This document shows positions 26,692 through 34,689 of a DNA stretch of 64,000 bases, piece after piece. The stretch's first letter is position 1. Every line of letters begins with the position of its first letter. A model generated the notes under the pieces. It searched no databases. It saw only the letters and a list, made by a program, of their open reading frames with translations, and was not told the DNA's origin. The stretch lies in assembly GCF_002149965.1 (NCBI RefSeq), contig NZ_MSQB01000027.1:1-64000 (forward strand), given 5' to 3'. This DNA is from Novosphingobium panipatense. GTDB taxonomy: Bacteria > Pseudomonadota > Alphaproteobacteria > Sphingomonadales > Sphingomonadaceae. The position numbers and the translations under genes were made by a program.

Positions 26692-27311
26692 AGCGCGTCC
26701 GCAAAGCGGCAAAACCAGTCCTGGCGATCTTCTGCGATGTCAGATGGTGGGCAGAGCAAAGGCTGTCCTTCCCGCCATCCTTCAGGCGCAAGTTTCTGGG
26801 CACTGCCCACCACTTGCAGTGCTTTAAGCAACCGCAGCATCTCATCGACCGATCGCCCAACATTATGGGGGTAGCATGTGATCGCCCTTATGACCCCTTC
26901 GGGATCGATGAAGAATGTCGAACGCATAGCCATGCTGTCAGCAGATTGCTCGTCAACCATGCCATAGGCATGCCCAATCGCCATGCTCGGATCCTCGATT
27001 ATCGGGAAGCGGACATCCGCTCCGAGCGTCTCTCGGATCGCTCTGACCCACGCCATGTGCGAGTAAAGGCTGTCGACTGACAGTCCCAACAGCGACGTTT
27101 CAAGGGCATCAAATTCCGACTGCCGACGGGCGAGTTCAGCGAATTCGGTGCTGCAAACTGGCGTGAAGTCAGCGGGATGGGAAAAAAAGATCACCCATCG
27201 TCCACGCAACTTTGAAAGCTGAATTTCGCCCCCGGTCGAACGGGCGCGAAAGTCTGGCGCGGGCTCTCCAATGCGCGGTGAGCGAGATTCAATTCTTTGG
27301 GCCATTTCCAT
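26688..27311 (-). CDS. Peroxiredoxin, 1-Cys/Prx6-like
   Basis: A 207-residue AhpC/TSA-fold peroxiredoxin. The peroxidatic Cys53 is in HPADFTPVCSTEF, with the conserved Arg in the Prx6-type AMRSTFFIDPEGVIRAI region. Additional cysteines (AITCYP, LLCPP, WFCRF) follow; none is placed like a standard 2-Cys resolving residue. It is the first gene of a two-gene unit with the ArsR repressor. In a sulfide-oxidising context it may remove peroxide or reactive sulfur species. Confidence 0.88.
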   Translation of the reverse strand: MEMAQRIESRSPRIGEPAPDFRARSTGGEIQLSKLRGRWVIFFSHPADFTPVCSTEFAELARRQSEFDALETSLLGLSVDSLYSHMAWVRAIRETLGADVRFPIIEDPSMAIGHAYGMVDEQSADSMAMRSTFFIDPEGVIRAITCYPHNVGRSVDEMLRLLKALQVVGSAQKLAPEGWREGQPLLCPPSDIAEDRQDWFCRFADAL

Positions 27312-27337
27312 GACGTCTCCTTCGACGCTCCTCCCTC

Positions 27338-27378
27338 TTGACGCAACAAGATTATTCGATTACACGATATATGTAAAT
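27338..27378. promoter_or_regulatory. Divergent promoter with TTACA-N7-TGTAA palindrome
   Basis: Plus-strand TTGACG at 27338 is followed 17 bases later by TACACGATATAT around 27361. The ATTACACGATATATGTAAAT palindrome (27358-27377) covers the -10 region and lies between the divergent peroxiredoxin and dioxygenase genes, so it is the likely operator of the adjacent ArsR repressor. Confidence 0.55.
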
Positions 27379-27398
27379 GTGAATTTGTGAGGTTTTCC

Positions 27399-28316
27399 GT
27401 GGCCGACTCCGCTCTTGCAGCCGCCTCATCGCAGATCTCAGCCGCTCAAACGGACACCCCCCAGATCAAGGCGTTCTTTGACGAGCCGACCTTCACGGTG
27501 ACCTATGTTGTTCATGATCCCGAGAGCCGCCACGCTGCGATCATCGACAGCGTGCTGGACTATGACCCCGCCTCGGGTCGCACCTCCTTCTCCTCGGCAA
27601 ACGCGCTTGTCGCTTTTGTCGAGGAGAAGGGGCTTGCTATCGACTGGCACCTGGAGACGCACGCTCACGCGGATCACCTGTCAGCTGCGCCATATCTGAA
27701 GGAGAAGTTGGGCGGGCAAATCGCCATCGGCGAGCAAATCATCACGGTGCAGCAGGCATTTGGTAAGCTTTTCAACGCGGGCACCGATTTCGAGCGCAAC
27801 GGTTCCGACTTCGATCATTTGTGGAAAGACGGTGATCACTTCCGGATCGGCAATCTTGATGTAACCGTGCTGCATGTGCCGGGGCACACGCCGGCCTGTA
27901 TCGCCTATGTGATCGGCGACGCCGTCTTTGTCGGCGATACCATGTTCATGCCCGACTACGGCACGGCACGTGCTGATTTTCCCGGTGGCGATGCCCGAAC
28001 CCTCTATCAATCTGCGATGCGGCTTCTGTCGCTCCCGCCGGAAACGCGGCTGTTCATGTGCCACGATTATCTTCCGGAAGGGCGCAAGGACTATGTCTGG
28101 GAAACGACCGTAGAGGCCGAGCGCCAAGCCAACGTCCATATCCATGACGGGGTAAGCGAAGACGAATTTGTCGCGATGCGCGAGGCCCGCGACAAGACGC
28201 TCGCGATGCCGCGCCTCATTCTGCCTTCTGTCCAGGTGAACATGCGCGCCGGTCATTTCCCGCCTGCCGAGGACAATGGCGTCACGTACCTCAAGATTCC
28301 GGTCAACGCAGTATGA
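27399..28316 (+). CDS. Persulfide dioxygenase-like metallo-beta-lactamase protein (Blh/ETHE1 type)
   Basis: A 305-residue MBL-fold protein. Metal-binding motifs are LETHAHADHL (about 84-93), VPGHTPAC, and VGDTMFMPDYGTARADFPGGD, which with the later CHDY segment match the ETHE1/Blh persulfide dioxygenase group rather than lactamases. It oxidises glutathione persulfide to sulfite. The GTG at 27399 has TGAGG seven bases upstream; a GTG at 27387 would add four residues. Its stop overlaps the next gene by four bases. It heads the plus-strand sulfide operon. Confidence 0.87.
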   Translation: MADSALAAASSQISAAQTDTPQIKAFFDEPTFTVTYVVHDPESRHAAIIDSVLDYDPASGRTSFSSANALVAFVEEKGLAIDWHLETHAHADHLSAAPYLKEKLGGQIAIGEQIITVQQAFGKLFNAGTDFERNGSDFDHLWKDGDHFRIGNLDVTVLHVPGHTPACIAYVIGDAVFVGDTMFMPDYGTARADFPGGDARTLYQSAMRLLSLPPETRLFMCHDYLPEGRKDYVWETTVEAERQANVHIHDGVSEDEFVAMREARDKTLAMPRLILPSVQVNMRAGHFPPAEDNGVTYLKIPVNAV

Positions 28317-28762
28317 TGCTGCCCGGCTTCCCCAATGCCACCCCCGTCGCGGGGTTGGTTGGCGGCCTGCTGATCGGGCTTGCGGCAGCGATCATGCTGC
28401 TCGGACTTGGTCGCATCGCTGGTGTAAGCGGTATGTTGGCCCGCGCGTCGGGAATTTCCGATACGGGCACACCGCGCGCCATAGCGCTCGCGTTCATCGC
28501 CGGACTGCCGCTTGGTGCGCTCCTCGTCATACTGTCTTCCAGCAGTATCAGACCGCTTTTTACAGGATCAGTCCTGCAACTGGTCATTGCCGGACTGCTC
28601 GTAGGTTTCGGCACGCGCCTTGGTTCAGGCTGCACGAGCGGTCACGGGGTCTGCGGTCTCTCCCGACTTTCGCGCCGGTCGATGGTCGCAACGCTGACCT
28701 TCATGGTCAGCGGCTTCGCCACCGTTGGGCTGATGCGCGCTTTCGGTTTCATCAACGGATAG
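28313..28762 (+). CDS. YeeE/YedE-family half transporter, first copy
   Basis: A 149-residue membrane protein of the YeeE/YedE (sulf_transp) family. Helices include LVGGLLIGLAAAIMLLGLGRIAGVSG and the signature LVGFGTRLGSGCTSGHGVCGLSRLS, where the two cysteines line a path for thiosulfate or other sulfur anions. Half-size proteins like this pair with a second half, encoded at 28982. It overlaps the dioxygenase gene by four bases. Import or export direction cannot be told. Confidence 0.88.
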   Translation: MMLPGFPNATPVAGLVGGLLIGLAAAIMLLGLGRIAGVSGMLARASGISDTGTPRAIALAFIAGLPLGALLVILSSSSIRPLFTGSVLQLVIAGLLVGFGTRLGSGCTSGHGVCGLSRLSRRSMVATLTFMVSGFATVGLMRAFGFING

Positions 28763-28778
28763 TCGGAGGACACCGGAC

Positions 28779-28985
28779 ATGAAGAGGAATATGGGAACGG
28801 TCGATCGGATGCTGCGCACCATCGCAGCCTTGGCGATCGGTTATCTCTGGTGGACCGGAACGATCAGCGGGGACCTCGGTGTCGGCTTGGCGATCGTCGC
28901 AGTTATATTCCTTCTGACAAGCGCGGTCAGCTTCTGTCCGCTCTACCGCCCGCTCGGCCTTTCAACCTGCGGCACTGGGAAGTGA
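28779..28985 (+). CDS. DUF2892 (YgaP-like) membrane protein
   Basis: A 68-residue protein with two membrane helices and the DUF2892 pattern MGTVDRMLRTIAALAI and SFCPLYRPLGLSTC. This domain is found alone or fused to rhodanese in YgaP, and is usual in sulfur-oxidation clusters. It lies between the two YedE halves, 16 bases after the first and overlapping the second by four bases, so it may be part of the same transport or sulfur-relay assembly. Confidence 0.85.
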   Translation: MKRNMGTVDRMLRTIAALAIGYLWWTGTISGDLGVGLAIVAVIFLLTSAVSFCPLYRPLGLSTCGTGK

Positions 28986-29392
28986 AGGTCCCTGCCATCT
29001 CGTTGCTAGCGGGCACCTTGTTCGGAGCTGGGCTCACCATATCCGGCATGGCTGACCCCGCGCGGGTGCGCGCCTTCCTCGATCTGTTCGGGGCCTGGGA
29101 TCCCACGCTTGCCTTCGTGATGGTCGGTGCGATGGTGCCGATGGCGATCGCCTGGTTGGTCCAGAAGCGGATGCCGCGACCGATCGTCTGCGAGGCGTTC
29201 GACTTGCCCGGTACAAGCTTGCTGGATGCCAAGTTGCTTGGCGGAGCGTCATTGTTCGGGATCGGTTGGGCGATCGGGGGACTATGTCCCGGCCCCGCAC
29301 TCGCCGACCTTGCCATCGCACCAATTGAAGCCGGAATTTTCGTCGCCGCCATGCTCGCCGGCATGACCGCGCACCGCATCATTACAAAATGA
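28982..29392 (+). CDS. YeeE/YedE-family half transporter, second copy
   Basis: A 136-residue membrane protein, the partner half of the YedE pair. It starts with GTG at 28982 overlapping the DUF2892 stop. Signature segments are LLAGTLFGAGLTISGMADPARVRAFLDLFGAWDP and SLFGIGWAIGGLCPGPALADLA, the latter with a cysteine in the transport path. Together with the 28313 gene it would make a full-length YedE channel for thiosulfate or related sulfur species. Confidence 0.87.
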   Translation: MKVPAISLLAGTLFGAGLTISGMADPARVRAFLDLFGAWDPTLAFVMVGAMVPMAIAWLVQKRMPRPIVCEAFDLPGTSLLDAKLLGGASLFGIGWAIGGLCPGPALADLAIAPIEAGIFVAAMLAGMTAHRIITK

Positions 29393-29429
29393 AAAGAGGC
29401 CCGCTTCAGAGCGGGATCGAGGAGAAGCC

Positions 29430-31013
29430 ATGGACATCAAGCCGCTCAATCGGGACTTTGCAATCTCCCCGCAGATTGATCTCGCCGACCTTCCGGCAAT
29501 CGCCGCCCAAGGTTACAAGGCGATCATCTGCAATCGACCTGATAACGAGGAGAAGGGTCAGATTGCCGCTACGGAGCTTCGTGAAGCTGCCGAACGACTG
29601 GGCTTAGAGTTCGCGCATGCGCCCGCAGTCTCGGGGGCGATTACCGATGCGAATGTTGAGGCCATGGCAAGTGCGCTAGCGCGCCTTCCTAGGCCGATTC
29701 TCGCCTTTTGCCGCTCCGGCGCGAGGTCGACGAAGTTGTATGACCTCTCCTCCTCTCGGAGCCAATCGGCCCCTGTAGTCCATATTCACGATGTCGTGAT
29801 TGTCGGCGGCGGTGCAGCGGGGATTGCGACGGCAGCAAGCCTTCTAAAGCGCAATCCGAAGCTCGATATTGCAGTTATCGAGCCATCTGAGGAGCATTAT
29901 TATCAGCCCGGTTGGACTATGGTCGGCGCCGGTGTCTTCGAGAGAGAGTTCACACGACGCACTGAAGCGCAGGTCATGCCGAGCCGAGTGAACTGGATCC
30001 GCGCAGCAGCCTCGGATTTTGCCCCCGACGAAAACAAGGTGATCCTCAGTGATGGCGGCGAAGTCCGCTACCGTGTTCTCGTTGCCTGTCCGGGTATCAA
30101 ATTGGATTGGAACGCTATTCCGGGCTTGGCCGATACGATCGGCAAGAACGGCGTGACGTCCAACTATGGCTATGATCTTGCGCCCTACACCAACAGACTG
30201 GTGAAGCAATTCAAGGGCGGACGGGCGCTGTTCACCCAGCCCGCAATGCCGATCAAGTGTGCCGGCGCGCCGCAAAAAGCGATGTACCTTTCCTGTCATC
30301 GCTGGGAAAAGGCAGGCGTCCTGAAAGACATCGACGTCCAGTTCCACACCGCCGGCGCGGTGCTGTTCGGCGTTGCCGCCTATGTCCCGGCACTGATGGA
30401 ATATGTCGAGCGCTATGGCGCGCACCTCAACTTCGAATCGAAGCTCGTCGCGATCGATGGCGCCGCAAAAGTGGCGACTTTCGAACGCAAGGATAGCGAC
30501 GGCACCGGACGCGTCGAAGAGCGCTTCGACATGATTCACGTCGTGCCGCCACAGGTCGCGCCGGATTTCGTGCGCACCAGTTCCCTCGCAGCAGCCTCCG
30601 GCTTCATCGAAGTCAACGAGGCGACGCTTCGACATGTGCGCTATCCTAATGTATTTGCATTGGGCGACGCCTGCTCCGCCTCGAATGCCAAGACCGCCGC
30701 TGCGGCGCGCAAGCAGGCGCCGGTTGTCGCGGTCAATGTACTTGCCGTGCTCGAGGGCAAGCCGCCGACCGCTGACTATGACGGCTATGGCTCCTGTCCG
30801 CTAACGGTCGAGGCTGGCAAGATCGTGCTCGCCGAGTTCGGCTATGGCGGCAAATTGCTGCCCAGCTTTCCCAATTGGCTGATCGACGGAACGCGGCCCT
30901 CGCGCCTGTCCTGGCTCCTCAAGGACACCATCCTGCCGCCGGTTTACTGGCATGGCATGCTCAAGGGCCGGGAATGGATGGTCGCGCCGCACGCGATCGA
31001 AGCGGCGCACTGA
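29430..31013 (+). CDS. sqr: DUF442-sulfide:quinone oxidoreductase fusion
   Basis: A 527-residue fusion. Residues 1-110 are a DUF442/TIGR01244 phosphatase-like sulfurtransferase domain with the Cys94 loop FCRSGARS. From about 117 begins an FAD Rossmann motif (VVIVGGGAAGIATAASLL), and the rest matches the mitochondrial-type (type II) SQR: IKCAGAPQKAMYLS with Cys277, VLFGVAAYVPAL, DMIHVVPPQ and DGYGSCPL with Cys456. Cys277 and Cys456 correspond to the redox pair of human SQR. It oxidises sulfide to persulfide, passing electrons to quinone. Fused here, the N-terminal domain could accept the sulfane sulfur. Confidence 0.92.
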   Translation: MDIKPLNRDFAISPQIDLADLPAIAAQGYKAIICNRPDNEEKGQIAATELREAAERLGLEFAHAPAVSGAITDANVEAMASALARLPRPILAFCRSGARSTKLYDLSSSRSQSAPVVHIHDVVIVGGGAAGIATAASLLKRNPKLDIAVIEPSEEHYYQPGWTMVGAGVFEREFTRRTEAQVMPSRVNWIRAAASDFAPDENKVILSDGGEVRYRVLVACPGIKLDWNAIPGLADTIGKNGVTSNYGYDLAPYTNRLVKQFKGGRALFTQPAMPIKCAGAPQKAMYLSCHRWEKAGVLKDIDVQFHTAGAVLFGVAAYVPALMEYVERYGAHLNFESKLVAIDGAAKVATFERKDSDGTGRVEERFDMIHVVPPQVAPDFVRTSSLAAASGFIEVNEATLRHVRYPNVFALGDACSASNAKTAAAARKQAPVVAVNVLAVLEGKPPTADYDGYGSCPLTVEAGKIVLAEFGYGGKLLPSFPNWLIDGTRPSRLSWLLKDTILPPVYWHGMLKGREWMVAPHAIEAAH

Positions 31014-31016
31014 GCC

Positions 31017-31802
31017 ATGCTTGAGCCGCTTCAATATGCCCTCGGCGGACTGTCAGGCGCGCTGGTGGGCTTTGTCCTCGGGCTTGTCGGGGGCGGCGGG
31101 TCGATCCTCGCCGTGCCGCTGCTGCTCTATCTCGTAGGCGTCCGCAATCCGCATGAGGCGATCGGCACCAGTGCATTGGCCGTCGCGGCCAATGCGCTTA
31201 CTGGCCTCTGGAACCATGCCCATGCCCGCACCGTGAACTGGCGGTGCGGGGGGATCTATGCTGCTGCCGGCGTCGTCGGTGCGCTCGGCGGTTCAACGCT
31301 TGGCAAGAGCATCGATGGGCACAAGCTGCTGTTCCTGTTCGCGATCCTGATGATCGTTGTGGCAGTCTTGATGTTTCGCGGTCGCGGCGACCAGGGCGTC
31401 GAGGGCGCGCAATGCAATCGGGAGAATGTCGGCAAGGTTGTCAGCTATGGTCTCGGGACCGGCGCCTTTTCCGGCTTCTTCGGGATCGGCGGCGGTTTCC
31501 TCATTGTGCCGGGGCTGATCGCCTCGACCCACATGCCCATCCTGCGCGCGATCGGCACCTCGCTCGTCGCGGTCGCGGCCTTCGGTCTGACGACAGCGCT
31601 CAACTATGCGCTTTCGGGCTACGTCCTTTGGGGTCTGGCCGGCGTGTTCATCGTGGGCGGCATTGTCGGGAGCGTCATCGGCACGCGTGCATCGCAGGTA
31701 CTGGCCGCCGAAAAGGGCCGGTTGAACAGCCTCTTCGCAGTCTTCGTGCTCGTCGTTGCCATCTACATGCTATTCAAGAGCTGGTCCGAACTCGCCAGCT
31801 GA
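31017..31802 (+). CDS. TauE/SafE-family sulfite exporter (TSUP)
   Basis: A 261-residue permease with about eight membrane segments. The TSUP signature GLVGGGGSILAVPLLLYLVGVRNPHEAIGTSALAVAANA appears near the N terminus and again in the second half as GFFGIGGGFLIVPGLIASTHMPILRAIGTSL, showing the internal duplication of the family. It lies three bases after the SQR gene. In this operon it would export sulfite made by the persulfide dioxygenase. Confidence 0.9.
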   Translation: MLEPLQYALGGLSGALVGFVLGLVGGGGSILAVPLLLYLVGVRNPHEAIGTSALAVAANALTGLWNHAHARTVNWRCGGIYAAAGVVGALGGSTLGKSIDGHKLLFLFAILMIVVAVLMFRGRGDQGVEGAQCNRENVGKVVSYGLGTGAFSGFFGIGGGFLIVPGLIASTHMPILRAIGTSLVAVAAFGLTTALNYALSGYVLWGLAGVFIVGGIVGSVIGTRASQVLAAEKGRLNSLFAVFVLVVAIYMLFKSWSELAS

Positions 31803-31814
31803 ACGGGGATATTC

Positions 31815-33209
31815 ATGGACGCCATCATTCTCGCAAGGGCGCAATTCGCCTTCACGGTGAGCTTTCACTTCCTCTTCCCGGCCTTTTCCATCGGGCTGGC
31901 AAGCTATCTGGCCGTGCTCGAAGCTCTGTGGCTGAAGACCGGCAAGGGCGTCTATGCGAACCTGTTTCGCTACTGGCTGAAGATCTTCGCCGTCGTGTTC
32001 GCGATGGGCGTCGTCTCGGGCATTGTCATGTCCTACCAGTTCGGCACCAACTGGTCAGTGTTCTCGGACAAGGCGGGACCTGTCATCGGACCGCTGATGG
32101 CCTATGAGGTGCTGACCGCCTTCTTCTTAGAAGCCGGATTCCTCGGGGTCATGTTGTTCGGGATCAACAAGGTTGGGCGCAAGCTGCACTTCGTCGCGAC
32201 GCTTGCAGTCGCGCTGGGGACTTTTATTTCCGCATTCTGGATCCTGTCGGTCAACAGCTGGATGCAAACGCCCGTTGGCTATGAGGTCGGCGCCAACGGC
32301 CAGTTCCTGCCGGGGCCAAGCTGGCTGACAATCATCTTCAATCCCAGCTTCCCCTATCGGCTCTTTCACACGGTCCTTGCCGCCTATCTGACGACCGCTT
32401 TTATCGTGGGTGCCGTCGGAGGATGGCATCTCTTAAAGGACCGCACCAATCCCGGCGCACGCAAGATGTTCTCTATGGCGATGTGGATGGCGGCGCTCGT
32501 TGCTCCGATCCAGATCTTCGCCGGCGACATGCACGGGCTCAATACTCTCAAGCACCAGCCGGTGAAGGTGATGGCGATGGAAGGCCATTTTCAGAGCCAC
32601 CCGCACGGTGCGCCTTTGATCCTGTTCGGCATCCCCAACAGCGCTGAACAGCGGGTGTATTATGCCATCGAGATACCCAAGGCGTCGTCGCTGATTCTCA
32701 AACACGAACTCGATGCGCCCTTGAGTGGCCTGGACACCGTGCCACCAGCTGATCGTCCTCCCGTCGGTATCGTCTTCTGGGCCTTTCGCGTAATGGTCGG
32801 GATCGGTTTCGCGATGCTCGGGATCGGGATCCTGAGCCTCATCGCGCGCTGGCGCAAGGCGCTCTACGACTGGCCGCTGCTGCATCGCTTCGCTGTGCTG
32901 ATGGGGCCGTCGGGACTGATCGCAGTGCTGTCCGGCTGGATCGTGACGGAAGTCGGACGGCAACCCTTCACAATCTATGGTCTGCTGAGGACCGCCCAAA
33001 GCGCTTCACCGCTGGATGCTCCTGCGGTCGCCTCGTCGCTGCTGGCCTTCGTGGTCGTCTATTTCGCCGTCTTCGGGATGGGCATCTGGTATCTGCTTCA
33101 ACTCATGAAGAAGCCGCCTGAAGCACATGAACCGCCGCCCAGTGATGCGCCCATTCGCAGTGCGGGGATCACCCCGGCGCCGGCTATCATCGAGGGAGCT
33201 TCGTCATGA
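31815..33209 (+). CDS. cydA: Cytochrome bd-type ubiquinol oxidase subunit I (CIO type)
   Basis: A 464-residue subunit carrying haems b558, b595 and d. Recognisable parts are the N-terminal ARAQFAFTVSFHFLFPAFSIGLA with His ligand, the SVNSWMQTPVGYE segment, the FAGDMHGLNTLKHQPVKVMAMEGHF motif, and GRQPFTIYGLLRTAQS near the end. The quinol loop is short, as in cyanide-insensitive oxidases (CIO). Bd oxidases are not inhibited by sulfide, so this gene fits the sulfide-detoxifying operon: it re-oxidises the quinol made by SQR. Start is 12 bases after the exporter gene, with GGGGATATTC upstream. Confidence 0.95.
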   Translation: MDAIILARAQFAFTVSFHFLFPAFSIGLASYLAVLEALWLKTGKGVYANLFRYWLKIFAVVFAMGVVSGIVMSYQFGTNWSVFSDKAGPVIGPLMAYEVLTAFFLEAGFLGVMLFGINKVGRKLHFVATLAVALGTFISAFWILSVNSWMQTPVGYEVGANGQFLPGPSWLTIIFNPSFPYRLFHTVLAAYLTTAFIVGAVGGWHLLKDRTNPGARKMFSMAMWMAALVAPIQIFAGDMHGLNTLKHQPVKVMAMEGHFQSHPHGAPLILFGIPNSAEQRVYYAIEIPKASSLILKHELDAPLSGLDTVPPADRPPVGIVFWAFRVMVGIGFAMLGIGILSLIARWRKALYDWPLLHRFAVLMGPSGLIAVLSGWIVTEVGRQPFTIYGLLRTAQSASPLDAPAVASSLLAFVVVYFAVFGMGIWYLLQLMKKPPEAHEPPPSDAPIRSAGITPAPAIIEGASS

Positions 33210-34204
33210 TCGATCTCACCGTCATCTGGGCCTGTATCATCGGCTTTGCTATCATCGCCTATGTCGTGATGGACGGCTTCGATCTCGGCATCGGCATCCT
33301 GTTTCCGTTCTTCAAGGTCGGGCAGGATCGGGACACCGCGATGAACAGCATCGCTCCGGTCTGGGACGGAAACGAAACCTGGCTGGTTATGGGCGTGGGC
33401 GGCCTGTTTGCCGCATTCCCGCTGGCCTATGCCATCATCCTTCCCGCGCTTTACGCGCCGATGATCGCAATGCTGCTTGGCCTTGTATTCCGCGGCGTGG
33501 CATTCGAGTTCCGCTGGCGCGACCCGGCGCACCGTGCTTTCTGGGACAAGGCGTTCACGACAGGGTCGGTCGTCGCCACCTTCGCGCAAGGCATTGCGCT
33601 CGGCGCGCTGCTACAGGGCATCACGGTCGAGGGGCGCAGCTATGCCGGGGGTTGGTGGGAATGGCTGTCGCCGTTCAGTCTGCTGACGGGTGTCGGGCTG
33701 CTAGTCGGCTATGCCCTGCTCGGGGCTTGTTGGCTCAACTGGAAGACTGAAGGCGGGTTGCGACGGCAGACGGTGACCTATGCCGGGCGGCTTGGCATCG
33801 GCCTGCTCATCATGATCGGCGTGATCAGCCTCGCAACGCTGCGGCTCGAAACGCAATACTTTCAGCGCTGGCTGAGTTTCCCGGGCGTGGTCGCGACAGC
33901 GCAGGTGCCGCTCGCCACGCTCGTCGTAACATTCCTGTTTTATCGTAGCCTCCGATTGAAGCGCGATGCGCAGCCTTTCTTCTGGGCGTTGGCCCTGTTC
34001 GGGCTATGCTTGGTCGGCCTTGGTGTCTCGATCTGGCCCGATGTCGTTCCGGCGCGGGTGACGATCTGGGAAGCTGCAGCGCCCGTCCGCAGTCAGTTGT
34101 TCATGCTGGTTGGAGCCTCGATCATGGTGCCCGTGATCCTGGCATATACGGCCTGGTCCTATTGGGTTTTCCGGGGCAAGGTTGGCATTGAGGGGTATCA
34201 TTGA
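33206..34204 (+). CDS. cydB: Cytochrome bd-type oxidase subunit II (CIO type)
   Basis: A 332-residue partner of subunit I with eight or nine membrane helices. Signature segments are YVVMDGFDLGIGILFPF, WDGNETWLVMGVGGLFAAFP and FRGVAFEFRWRD. It starts with ATG overlapping the cydA stop by four bases and ends one base into the mini-subunit gene, so the three products are made in step. The length agrees with CioB. Confidence 0.95.
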   Translation: MIDLTVIWACIIGFAIIAYVVMDGFDLGIGILFPFFKVGQDRDTAMNSIAPVWDGNETWLVMGVGGLFAAFPLAYAIILPALYAPMIAMLLGLVFRGVAFEFRWRDPAHRAFWDKAFTTGSVVATFAQGIALGALLQGITVEGRSYAGGWWEWLSPFSLLTGVGLLVGYALLGACWLNWKTEGGLRRQTVTYAGRLGIGLLIMIGVISLATLRLETQYFQRWLSFPGVVATAQVPLATLVVTFLFYRSLRLKRDAQPFFWALALFGLCLVGLGVSIWPDVVPARVTIWEAAAPVRSQLFMLVGASIMVPVILAYTAWSYWVFRGKVGIEGYH

Positions 34205-34308
34205 TGCCGCTCTGGCTGAGTCGCCTTGGATGGTTTTTCGGCATTTGGGCTGCTAGCGTTTTCGCGTTGGCGCTTGTGGGCGGAATGCTCCGCTGGTGGC
34301 TACGCTAA
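34204..34308 (+). CDS. DUF2474/CydX-like mini-subunit of bd oxidase
   Basis: A 34-residue single-helix protein (MPLWLSRLGWFFGIWAA... ending LRWWLR), too short for routine gene calling. Its ATG overlaps the cydB stop (TGATG). DUF2474 peptides accompany CioAB oxidases, stabilising the complex as CydX does in E. coli. The helix WFFGIWAASVFALALVGGML and the basic end LRWWLR are typical. Confidence 0.85.
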   Translation: MPLWLSRLGWFFGIWAASVFALALVGGMLRWWLR

Positions 34309-34530
34309 ATGGCCCCTCGCCATAGGTGAGAGGCCAACACTCAAATTTCGGTATTTTTGGGCGTCTTCTACGTCGATCCCGAGATAGCTAACCATATTCT
34401 CGATCTTGCTATGGCCGAGCAGGATCTGGACAACCCGTAGATTGCCGGTCGCCCTGTATATGATCGATGCCTTCGCTCGGCGGAGTGAGCGGGTGCCGTA
34501 TTCGCTCCGCATCAGGCCAACTCCTGTCAA
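34300..34530 (-). pseudogene. Decayed 3' part of a tyrosine recombinase
   Basis: The 76-residue product matches the C-terminal catalytic end of the intact recombinase at 34690-35322 (MTGVGLMRSEYG...SLRRAKASIIYRATGNLRVVQILLGHSKIENMVSYLG). The catalytic His of HSLRR is Arg here (TRSLRRAK), and the 5' two-thirds of the gene is missing. It ends in divergent sequence and overlaps the end of the DUF2474 gene on the opposite strand. It looks like the remains of an older recombinase copy beside a newer one. Confidence 0.8.
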
Positions 34531-34647
34531 CCATTCATCTACAAGCCGAGCATAATGCCGAGGCCGTTCGTCGGGAGGTGCGGGAACGTCGGCTTGTAAT
34601 CAGGGCTGCCGTTTAACATGTCACAGGCGAACGTCGGGAATGTCCCA

Positions 34648-34681
34648 GCGCCCGTGCCCGACACGCCCTGGGCACGGGCGC
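34648..34681. terminator. Hairpin after the tyrosine recombinase gene
   Basis: GCGCCCGTGCCC and GGGCACGGGCGC are perfect 12-bp arms around a 10-base loop, just past the recombinase stop codon. There is no T-run, so it may stop transcription weakly or protect the 3' end. Confidence 0.5.
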
Positions 34682-34689
34682 CAGCAGAT

